Source: CAYVQA01 sp045119035 (GTDB lineage: Bacteria; Bacillota_I; Bacilli_A; ML615J-28; CAG-313). Taken from it: a stretch of DNA of 64,000 nt. A program made the position numbers and the translations under genes. Shown here piece by piece: positions 53,501-61,093 of the stretch. Under the pieces are notes generated by a model that worked only from the letters and a program-made list of their open reading frames with translations, did no database searches and had not been told where the DNA came from. The stretch lies in the NCBI GenBank assembly GCA_045119035.1, contig JBGVCU010000057.1, forward strand, positions 1-64,000, written 5' to 3'. Numbering within the stretch: position 1 is the first letter of the stretch; every line of letters starts with the position of its first letter.

Positions 53501-54358
53501 ATGTATGAAAGAACATCTATACGTTTTTTTAATAATAAACCTGTTAGATCTTTTTATGATACTGAATTATCAAATTGGTTAATGTGTGCAGTAGATTTGA
53601 TAGATGCTATTGTTGAAACAAATAATGCTAGAATATATTGGTATACTATTAAAAGAAGAAGACCTGAGTTAGTTGCATTTTGCAAGCAACTGAAAATGAG
53701 GGCTGCCGATTCTAAAATATATAATACTGATTGTCTTACAGAGGAAGGAATAAATTTGCTTTTGTTTTTGCTTCCAATTAAAAATAAGTTAGCTATTCAA
53801 GAATGGATTAAAGGTAAGAATAATCCTTTAGATGAACAAAGTAAGCTTAGAGCATATGAATTGTTTGATAGTGATATTATTAATAATATTGAAGTTGGTA
53901 CTATTAATGGACTAAAACAAATACATTCATTCTTATTTGGTGGATTATATTCTTTTGCAGGACAAATTAGAGAAAAAAACATTTCCAAAGATAATTTTAC
54001 TTTTGGGAATGCACTATACTTAAATGAAACATTAAGTAAAATAGAAAAAATGCCAGAAGTGACTTTTGATAATATTGTTGAAAAGTATGTAGAAATGAAT
54101 ATAGCACATCCATTTATGGAAGGTAATGGTAGAACTACTAGAATATGGTTAGATTTGATATTTAAAAAGAATCTTTCTATGGTTATAGATTGGAGCAAAA
54201 TAAAGAAAGAAGAATATCTAAATGCTATGCGAGTTAGTGTATATTCTGATAAGCAAATAAAAGATTTGTTAAAATCAGCTTTAACAAGTGATATTAATAG
54301 TAGAGAGTTATTTATGAAAGGAATAGATTACTCATACTATTATGAAGAAGTAGAGTAA
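53501..54358 (+). CDS. Bro-N/Fic fusion protein
   Basis: 285 residues. Residues 1-105 look like a phage antirepressor (Bro-N) domain: IRFFNNKPVRSFYD, WLMCAVDLIDAI, ARIYWYTIKRR, CKQLKMRAADSKIYNTD. Residues 125-285 are a Fic domain: IHSFLFGGLYSFAGQIR and the full active-site loop HPFMEGNGRTTR (about 205-216), with the catalytic His and ATP-binding Arg. Fic proteins usually transfer AMP to a target protein; Bro-N domains bind DNA. No separate antitoxin gene is seen next to it, and an inhibitory S/TxxxE(G/N) helix is not obvious. The gene stands alone in an accessory region. It may be a toxin-like or phage-derived regulator. Its ribosome binding site is weak. Confidence 0.85.
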   Translation: MYERTSIRFFNNKPVRSFYDTELSNWLMCAVDLIDAIVETNNARIYWYTIKRRRPELVAFCKQLKMRAADSKIYNTDCLTEEGINLLLFLLPIKNKLAIQEWIKGKNNPLDEQSKLRAYELFDSDIINNIEVGTINGLKQIHSFLFGGLYSFAGQIREKNISKDNFTFGNALYLNETLSKIEKMPEVTFDNIVEKYVEMNIAHPFMEGNGRTTRIWLDLIFKKNLSMVIDWSKIKKEEYLNAMRVSVYSDKQIKDLLKSALTSDINSRELFMKGIDYSYYYEEVE

Positions 54359-54390
54359 TATTAAATACAATTATAGTTAAATTAGTATAT

Positions 54391-54564
54391 ATGAATCAAA
54401 ATATGACAAAACACTTTGCAAATACAATATCTAGTTTATGCATTATAGTAAGCATTGCATTATTGTTTTGTCCTATTTCATCTTTTTAAAATGAAGATAA
54501 AACCATAAGTAAATATGTTTTTATAACTAGTATTATAATTTGTTTAATTTATTTTATCAAATGA
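54391..54564 (+). pseudogene. Possible small two-helix membrane protein broken by TAA
   Basis: ATG 54391 opens 32 codons ending at TAA 54487-54489; the same frame then runs a further 24 codons to TGA at 54562-54564. The first part carries one hydrophobic helix (SLCIIVSIALLFC) and the second part another (VFITSIIICLIYFI), which is the look of a two-helix small membrane protein with one nonsense codon. There is no clear ribosome binding site, so it could also be chance. Confidence 0.35.
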
Positions 54565-54637
54565 AAAAAGTATAATATAACTATATGTTATTATACAAAT
54601 GATTTAATAATTATTAATTTTATATTTTGGTGAGTTT

Positions 54638-55540
54638 ATGGAACAATTATTTATTAATTTTAGAGAAAAAGTAAAAGAACATCACAATTTAGTTGAATCA
54701 ATTTGTTTATCTAATAGTAGTGGTGTAATTTGGTGCGAACAATATATTCCGAGTAATAGAAGAAATATATATTCTCATTCAAAAAGTTTTACTTCGCTTA
54801 TGGTAGGTATTGCTATAGATGAAGGGATGTTAACATTGGATACAAGACTTTCTGATGTATTTAAAGATGAAATGACAATAGAAGAATATGAGAAGTTATA
54901 TAAAATTAAAGTTAAACATTTATTAAATATGTCTAGTGGTTTTGATCAACCATGCTTATTTACTGATCAAAGAATATCAGGACAAGGATATCCTGATTAT
55001 TTAAAATTTATGTTTTCATTAGAAGTAAAAGTAGAACCAGGTACAAAATTTTTCTACTCAAACGGTGATACTTATTTACTATCTAGAATTGTTTCTAAAG
55101 TATATAACCGTAATTTTACACAACTATGTTACGAAAAAATATTTAAACCATTAGAAATAGGATTACCTATGTGGGGTGTAGATCCTATGGGATATTGTAT
55201 TGCAGCTAGTGAACTATGCTTAAGTGTTATTGATATGAATAAATTAGGTATTTTATTCAAAAATAATGGAGTTTACAAAGGAAAAAGAATTGTTTCAGAA
55301 GAATATGTAAAAATGTGTTCTTGTCCTCAAATTTCAACTAATGGTGGATGGGGTGACTATTCATTTCAATTTTGGATGGTTCCAGAGTGTGATGCATATC
55401 GTGCTGATGGTGCATACGGACAAATAACAATAATTTTTAGAAATTGTGATTATATTTTATCTTTCCAAAGACCTGAAGATGATAAATTAAGTGTAGTATT
55501 AGATATTTTAAGAGAAGAAGTATTTAATAAAATCAAATAA
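54638..55540 (+). CDS. Serine beta-lactamase-like hydrolase
   Basis: 300 residues of the class C beta-lactamase/D-peptidase-like fold. The SxxK motif is SHSKS (near residue 47), YxN is YSNGDTYLL (near 143), and the usual HxG is replaced by DGAYGQ (near 265). VKHLLNMSSGF and EYVKMC are also typical. There is no signal peptide, so it is probably cytoplasmic and an esterase, amidase or peptidase, not a drug-resistance enzyme. It is a single gene in the accessory region. Confidence 0.88.
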   Translation: MEQLFINFREKVKEHHNLVESICLSNSSGVIWCEQYIPSNRRNIYSHSKSFTSLMVGIAIDEGMLTLDTRLSDVFKDEMTIEEYEKLYKIKVKHLLNMSSGFDQPCLFTDQRISGQGYPDYLKFMFSLEVKVEPGTKFFYSNGDTYLLSRIVSKVYNRNFTQLCYEKIFKPLEIGLPMWGVDPMGYCIAASELCLSVIDMNKLGILFKNNGVYKGKRIVSEEYVKMCSCPQISTNGGWGDYSFQFWMVPECDAYRADGAYGQITIIFRNCDYILSFQRPEDDKLSVVLDILREEVFNKIK

Positions 55541-55698
55541 AAATTAAAAAAATATTCAAAAGAAATAACAATTTAAATCAAAAAAAATATTAATTAGTGT
55601 TTTTCATTTGTCAATAAAATATATCAATGAAATTTTAAGAAATATAATTTGATTTGTGTAATAGATATGTTATATTAAAATATAAGGAGATAATTTGT

Positions 55699-55983
55699 AT
55701 GAATAGAATTAATATTTTTATAAATGTTTATGTTCATTATCCAGAAGTATATAATGAAACAATAGTTAGTAGTAAGTTGGATCAATATTTTAAAGGCTAT
55801 TTTAAAGAAAGCGAAACATATGTTAAGTTTCATACGTCTCCAGCAACTGAAAATCAAATTATTGTTATTGAAACACCTATTGAAAAAATAGTAGATATAG
55901 ATAAATTAAAACAACAATGGAATGAGTATTTATTAGTATACTTCAATCATGAAATTAAAGAGATTATATATAAAATTAATTAG
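55699..55983 (+). CDS. Unknown small protein
   Basis: 94 residues from ATG 55699, chosen because AAGGAG lies 9 bases before it; the longer frame starts ahead of that site. A beta-alpha mix with many Tyr and Glu and no membrane helix, signal peptide or known motif. Its small size and accessory setting are compatible with an immunity or antitoxin role, but nothing in the sequence supports this directly. Confidence 0.65.
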   Translation: MNRINIFINVYVHYPEVYNETIVSSKLDQYFKGYFKESETYVKFHTSPATENQIIVIETPIEKIVDIDKLKQQWNEYLLVYFNHEIKEIIYKIN

Positions 55984-56031
55984 ATAAATACTTTTTTGTT
56001 TTTAATTTAAAAATTACTAGGAGGATATATT

Positions 56032-56568
56032 ATGAAACTAGTGTTAATAATAGGTGCAGGTGCAGTTGGTAAAATGACTGTTGGACAAGAACTGATAAAA
56101 ATAACGAATTTAAGACTATTTCATAATCATATGATGATTGAACCTGTTATTGAAATTTTTGGTAAGTTTAAGGGTGATACAATACTTAAATTACGCGAAA
56201 TTATTTTTGATGATTTTGTAAATGATGATAATGAAGGTATGATTCATACACTAATGTGGGCATTTGATATGAAATCAGATTGGGAATATGTTGAAAATCT
56301 AGTTAATAAATTTGATGAAGTATATTGTGTAGAGTTAATTGCTTCACAAGAAGTTCGTTTAGAAAGAAATAAAACAGAAAATAGATTACAAAATAAAGCT
56401 TCAAAACGTGATATAGAAACATCTAATAAACGTGTGTTATATGAAGATACACATCGACTTGTTAGTTTTGAAGGAGAAATTCCTTTTAAAAATTATTTAA
56501 GAATAAACAATGAAAATATTGAAGCTAAAGATGTAGCTCAAATGATTAAAGATGCTTTTAATTTATAA
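56032..56568 (+). CDS. P-loop nucleotide kinase-like protein
   Basis: 178 residues. The N-terminal strand and P-loop are LVLIIGAGAVGKMTVGQEL, the GxxAVGKMTVG form seen in shikimate/adenylate-kinase-like ATPases of unknown substrate. FHNHMMIEPV follows (substrate side), and an Arg-rich lid RLERNKTENR lies near 120. A strong AGGAGGATAT site precedes the start. Probably a small-molecule kinase; the substrate cannot be read. It is followed by a terminator. Confidence 0.75.
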   Translation: MKLVLIIGAGAVGKMTVGQELIKITNLRLFHNHMMIEPVIEIFGKFKGDTILKLREIIFDDFVNDDNEGMIHTLMWAFDMKSDWEYVENLVNKFDEVYCVELIASQEVRLERNKTENRLQNKASKRDIETSNKRVLYEDTHRLVSFEGEIPFKNYLRINNENIEAKDVAQMIKDAFNL

Positions 56569-56594
56569 AATGATACTAATAATTTTAAAAGAAA

Positions 56595-56624
56595 AAGATC
56601 ATAAAGTAATTTATGGTCTTTTTT
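56595..56624 (+). terminator. Terminator of the kinase-like gene
   Basis: AGATCATAAA pairs with TTTATGGTCT (one G-U) around a short loop, followed by six T. Confidence 0.8.
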
Positions 56625-56656
56625 GACGCTATATATTAGAATTATTATAAGATTAT

Positions 56657-56685
56657 TTGATATCTATTTTTTCTTGTGATATAAT
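56657..56685 (+). promoter_or_regulatory. Promoter of the InlB-repeat protein and mscS
   Basis: TTGATA at 56657-56662, 17-bp spacer, TATAAT at 56680-56685 with an extended TGA. Confidence 0.8.
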
Positions 56686-56746
56686 AAAACAAAAAAGATA
56701 ATTGTTTTATTATATTATTAACTTTAAAGATAAGGAGGTGTTGATA

Positions 56747-59700
56747 GTGAAAAATAGTGAGTTTAATGTATTTGATGAATATCAAAGAACCAATGAAAAT
56801 ATTAATTTCCAAGCAATACAATATTCAGTTACAAGTAAAGAATCATATATACAAAAAGATGAAGTATTAAGAACTAATGAAGAAAATCTATTAAATAATT
56901 CTAATAAAAAAATTAGTTCTAAAACTGATACTAGTATAGTTAAAAAATTAATACAAAAAGTAACAGAAGCAACAAGCTCATTAATTGGAAATATTGCTAT
57001 AACTGCTACAATAGCTGTTACATCAATTGTTATTTTCTCTAGTGTACTAATTAAAGCACCTAATATTGAATTGCTAGATTTAATAGCTGGATATGATTAT
57101 GTTTCTTATAATATATATATTGATGAAACAAGTGAAGATATGGATTATTATGTTTCTATATCGAATAACTTTGAAAATTATATATATGAATTACATGAAG
57201 GTGAAAATCTTGGAAATGTAAATAATTTAAAGCATAATTTGGAATATGAATTAGCTGTCATTGGTATAGGCAAAAGTGATAAACAAGAAATAAAATATTT
57301 TAAAACAAAATTCTATACGACAACAAGTGTTAAAATAATTTCTATTAAATGGATAGTAGAAGGAATAATTGTTAAAGAAGAAGAAACCGAAGAAAATTTT
57401 AATCCTTCCTATGACGGAGCAACGCCTATTAAACCATCAACTAATCAATTTAACTATACATTCTTAAAATGGAATGCTTCAGTTGATGACTACGGGAATA
57501 TTACATATATTGCAGAATTCATTGAAAGTGTTAGACTTTATACTGTTAAATGGATAGTAGAAGATAATATTGTAAAAGAAGATCAAATAGAATATGGAGT
57601 AACTCCTACATATAATGGAACTACCCCAACAAAAGCATCAACTAATGAATTTAACTATACATTCTTAAAATGGAATCAAACAACTGATGAAATAGGAAAT
57701 ATCACATATATCGCAGAATTTACCGAAAGTTCTAGATTATATTCTGTAACATGGATTTCTGAAAATGTTATTTTAGAAGAAGATCAAATAAAATATGGAG
57801 TAACTCCTACATATAATGGAGATACCCCAACAAAAGCATCCACTAATGAATTTAACTATACATTCTTAAAATGGAATAAATCGACTGATGAAATCGGAAA
57901 TATCACATATATCGCAGAATTTACACAAAGTACTAGATTATATTCTGTAACATGGATATCTGAAAATATTATTTTAGAAGAAGATCAAATAGAATATGGT
58001 ATAACTCCTACATATAATGGAGTTACCCCAACAAAAGCATCAACTAATGAATTTGACTATACATTCTTAAAATGGAATGAAACAACTGATGAAAACGGAA
58101 ATATCACATATATTGCAGAATTTACCCAAAGTACTAGATTTTATTCTGTAACATGGATATCTGAAAATATTGTTTTAGAAGAAAAACAAATAGAATATGG
58201 TGCAATCCCTACTTATGATGGCGTAACACCTTCTAAAGAAATGACAGTAGATGAAGAATATACGTTTATTGGTTGGGATAAAGAAATATCAAGTGTAACA
58301 TCAGATATTTCATATAACGCTGTATTTGAAACAATTATACATGAATATACAGCAACATTTATAGAACTTAATCCAGAAGAATTAACTATTGATTATGATA
58401 ATCCTGATGTATATTCAATAACATTTAATACTAACTTTGATAATAGTTCTGATTCGAGATTATTATACAGAATTATTTTAACAGATATTGAAACAAATAC
58501 TCAATACACATACGAAGGAACAGACGCAATTGCAACAATTGATGTGTTATCATCAGTAAAAGAATTGTCTATTTCTTATGAATACGTTGGTTTATATAAT
58601 GAAATGGAAAAAGTATTTGAAGTTAGCAATGTCGTTGATCACATTGTTATAAGTAATATTACTGTTGAAATTCAAGACGAATATACATTAATAGATACTG
58701 ACTTATATGAATTAAATCTTCAAGTAAATTCAAATTATTCAAATGAAGAAGTCTATAACTATCTTGAATTAGTTATTACTTATGATGATTTATCAAAAAA
58801 AGAAGTATTAATTGAAAATATTTCAGTTAATGAATATATGAGTATTAATATTGATGTACCACAATATTGTAATTCATTCACTATCGAATATAGAATAAAT
58901 TTATTAGATAGATATGGGTTAAATGAACGAATTATTTCAGGAACTAAAGAAATTGCTTTAGAAACAATTTATGAACTTAAACAAGTTTATGTAGATACAA
59001 GGATGTTCAATACAGCAAAATTTAAATTCATTCATCATTTTGTTGATGAAAATACAACAATTGCTGTAAAAGATACAATATCAGGTGAAACTGTTTTATT
59101 GACAGAAGAATATGATTATGTAGAATTCTCAATTAACTCTACTCAACAAGATTTTACATATTATTTATCAAGTTTAAATAATGAAATATTAGATAATGAA
59201 AAACAAATATCATTTGATTCTTCAAATGTTAATGGAGAATATAAATTTAATTATACAAATCCAGGAGATGCTATTGTAACATTTAATGATGATGGTACAA
59301 TGAATATATATCTTGATACAACCTTTGAAACTGAAGATAGTGATATATATTATTTAATCAGATATACTGATTTTAATAGCGAAAATGTTTTTGAAATTAA
59401 ATATAATGAATCAGTTTCTGTAATTGAAAATATTCCATTTAGTAATTATGGAATTGAATATTATGTTTATAAAACTGTAAATGGTATTGAATATTGCCTT
59501 GATTATATTGCTGTATCTGGTGGGGTAGAAATAATTTATGATTCAATTATCTCTGCTAATATAGAAAGAGATAATAACAATAAATTGGTTTTATACGGAT
59601 CGTTTGGTGATTATTATAATGTGAATTTTGATTCAATAGTATTATTTATAGATGATCAAGAAATATCAATAAATTCATCTGATATTACGCTAGTTGATGG

Positions 59701-59860
59701 AACATATCAATTTATTTATATATTAGACATTGAACCATCACAATTAAAAGTACAATATCAAGCAACATACAATAAAACAGCAATATATGAAACTATAGTA
59801 TCTTCAGGAAAATTAAAAGGTGAACAATATAGAACAATGTATTGTGTTGTTATTGAATAA
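56747..59860 (+). CDS. Membrane-anchored protein with five InlB-type B-repeats
   Basis: 1037 residues from GTG 56747, chosen because AAGGAGGT ends 7 bases before it; the longer TTG frame overlaps that site. About 70 charged residues precede a single hydrophobic helix (SLIGNIAITATIAVTSIVIFS, about 80-100), so the N-terminus is inside and the rest outside. A fibronectin-like segment (about 105-190) is followed by five 67-residue repeats (about 197-535) of the Listeria-Bacteroides/InlB B-repeat type, with YTVKWI...TPTYNG...YTFLKWN...YIAEF. The last ~500 residues are beta-rich without family. No LPxTG. Likely a surface display or adhesion protein. mscS follows 13 bases later in the same operon. 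Confidence 0.8.
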   Translation: MKNSEFNVFDEYQRTNENINFQAIQYSVTSKESYIQKDEVLRTNEENLLNNSNKKISSKTDTSIVKKLIQKVTEATSSLIGNIAITATIAVTSIVIFSSVLIKAPNIELLDLIAGYDYVSYNIYIDETSEDMDYYVSISNNFENYIYELHEGENLGNVNNLKHNLEYELAVIGIGKSDKQEIKYFKTKFYTTTSVKIISIKWIVEGIIVKEEETEENFNPSYDGATPIKPSTNQFNYTFLKWNASVDDYGNITYIAEFIESVRLYTVKWIVEDNIVKEDQIEYGVTPTYNGTTPTKASTNEFNYTFLKWNQTTDEIGNITYIAEFTESSRLYSVTWISENVILEEDQIKYGVTPTYNGDTPTKASTNEFNYTFLKWNKSTDEIGNITYIAEFTQSTRLYSVTWISENIILEEDQIEYGITPTYNGVTPTKASTNEFDYTFLKWNETTDENGNITYIAEFTQSTRFYSVTWISENIVLEEKQIEYGAIPTYDGVTPSKEMTVDEEYTFIGWDKEISSVTSDISYNAVFETIIHEYTATFIELNPEELTIDYDNPDVYSITFNTNFDNSSDSRLLYRIILTDIETNTQYTYEGTDAIATIDVLSSVKELSISYEYVGLYNEMEKVFEVSNVVDHIVISNITVEIQDEYTLIDTDLYELNLQVNSNYSNEEVYNYLELVITYDDLSKKEVLIENISVNEYMSINIDVPQYCNSFTIEYRINLLDRYGLNERIISGTKEIALETIYELKQVYVDTRMFNTAKFKFIHHFVDENTTIAVKDTISGETVLLTEEYDYVEFSINSTQQDFTYYLSSLNNEILDNEKQISFDSSNVNGEYKFNYTNPGDAIVTFNDDGTMNIYLDTTFETEDSDIYYLIRYTDFNSENVFEIKYNESVSVIENIPFSNYGIEYYVYKTVNGIEYCLDYIAVSGGVEIIYDSIISANIERDNNNKLVLYGSFGDYYNVNFDSIVLFIDDQEISINSSDITLVDGTYQFIYILDIEPSQLKVQYQATYNKTAIYETIVSSGKLKGEQYRTMYCVVIE
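57338..58340 (+). repeat. Five in-frame 201-bp InlB-type coding repeats
   Basis: Units begin near 57338, 57539, 57740, 57941 and 58142, each 201 bp (67 codons). Units 2 to 4 are nearly identical at DNA level, units 1 and 5 diverged, which is the usual sign of expansion from the middle. Copy number is likely to vary between strains. Confidence 0.93.
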
Positions 59861-59873
59861 AAAGGAGAAATAT

Positions 59874-60917
59874 ATGGAAAAAAATAAGAAAAAATTAGTA
59901 ATAAAAATAATAGAATTTTCGCTAATTATTGGTGTTATAACATTTGTTTTATTGGCGACATTAATTCAACTATTTAATCCAGAATCAAAATTTTCTTTAT
60001 GGTGTATAGAAAATGTTTGGAATGTAAAAAACACATTTGCTTCATTGAAAAATCATTTACCAATATTAATTGATTCATTAATTTATATATGTATTGTTTA
60101 TGCAGTTTGTAAAATAATTAGAATCATTTTTAATTCAAAAATGAAAAAGAATGATCGAAATAAAACTATCTATACACTATTAGACGGATTTGTTAAATAT
60201 GGTTGTGCAATAGCAATTATATTATTAATTTTAAAAGCATGTGGTGTTGACACAACAGCATTAGTTGCATCAGTTGGTGTATTAACTTTAATTGTTGGGC
60301 TAGGAGCTCAATCATTAATTGCTGATATTATCGCAGGAATATTTATTATTTTTGAAAACGAATATAATGTAGGAGAAATCATTTGTGTTGATGGCTTTAG
60401 AGGTACTGTTATTGAAATTGGAATAAGATCAACAAAAGTATTAGATGCAGCTGGAAATATTAAAATAATAAATAATAGTAACATCGGAGATATTGTAAAT
60501 TTATCTAGAGAACTTTCTTTGGCGGTTGTAGATTTAGATTTCCCATATGATGTTCCTGTAGATCTTATTGAAAATATGTTACAAAAGAATTTTGAAAAAA
60601 TGAAAGAAGATATTCCTTACATTATTGAAGGCCCTTATTATAAAGGAATATGTGATTATAAAGATTCAAATGTAACTTTAAAAATTGTCGCAAAATGTAA
60701 AGAAGAAGATCGTTTCCAAGTTGAAAGAGATATAAGAAGAGCATACAGACAAGTGCTTGTTGATAACAACATTGATATTTCTTATCCTCAAGTTGTATTA
60801 AATTATCCATCTGAAAAAGAATTTACATCCACAAATAAAACAAAAAAGGATGCTAAAAACTTTAGTGATATACAAAAACAATTATCAAAAGATTTAGAGG
60901 ATCAAGAACATAATTAA
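59874..60917 (+). CDS. mscS: Small-conductance mechanosensitive channel MscS family
   Basis: 347 residues from ATG 59874 (AAGGAG 7 bases before; the longer frame overlaps the upstream gene). Three or four membrane helices: about 8-33, 64-86, 104-125 and the pore-lining helix with VGVLTLIVGLGAQSLIADIIAGIFIIFE. Then the beta domain (EYNVGEIICVDGFRGTVIEIGIRSTKVLD) and the C-terminal alpha/beta vestibule. It opens under membrane tension to release solutes. Coexpressed with a surface protein. The last ~25 residues are charged. Confidence 0.94.
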   Translation: MEKNKKKLVIKIIEFSLIIGVITFVLLATLIQLFNPESKFSLWCIENVWNVKNTFASLKNHLPILIDSLIYICIVYAVCKIIRIIFNSKMKKNDRNKTIYTLLDGFVKYGCAIAIILLILKACGVDTTALVASVGVLTLIVGLGAQSLIADIIAGIFIIFENEYNVGEIICVDGFRGTVIEIGIRSTKVLDAAGNIKIINNSNIGDIVNLSRELSLAVVDLDFPYDVPVDLIENMLQKNFEKMKEDIPYIIEGPYYKGICDYKDSNVTLKIVAKCKEEDRFQVERDIRRAYRQVLVDNNIDISYPQVVLNYPSEKEFTSTNKTKKDAKNFSDIQKQLSKDLEDQEHN

Positions 60918-60925
60918 ATAAAAAA

Positions 60926-60957
60926 ACCCACTCTGTTTTATATAGAGTGGGTATTTT
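60926..60957 (+). terminator. Terminator of mscS
   Basis: ACCCACTCT (60926-60934) pairs with AGAGTGGGT (60944-60952); A tract before, T tract after, so it could work in both directions. Confidence 0.9.
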
Positions 60958-61024
60958 TATAATTACTGATATATAATATATTTAACAATATAGATAAATA
61001 AAACTTTTCAAAAACGTAAGATTA

Positions 61025-61053
61025 TTGACAACAATTCGTAAATAGATTATAAT
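61025..61053 (+). promoter_or_regulatory. Promoter of the GH81 gene
   Basis: TTGACA at 61025-61030, 17-bp spacer, TATAAT at 61048-61053. Confidence 0.88.
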
Positions 61054-61093
61054 TTAATTAGAAACGAAAATTAAATAAAAGGAGAATTAAAAA

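Noticed and set aside
54638..55540. Antibiotic-resistance beta-lactamase
   Set aside because: No signal peptide, and the third active-site motif differs from class C enzymes; only a fold-level call is supported.
57338..58340. CRISPR-like regular repetition
   Set aside because: The 201-bp units are contiguous, in frame and protein-coding, with no short repeats and spacers and no cas genes.
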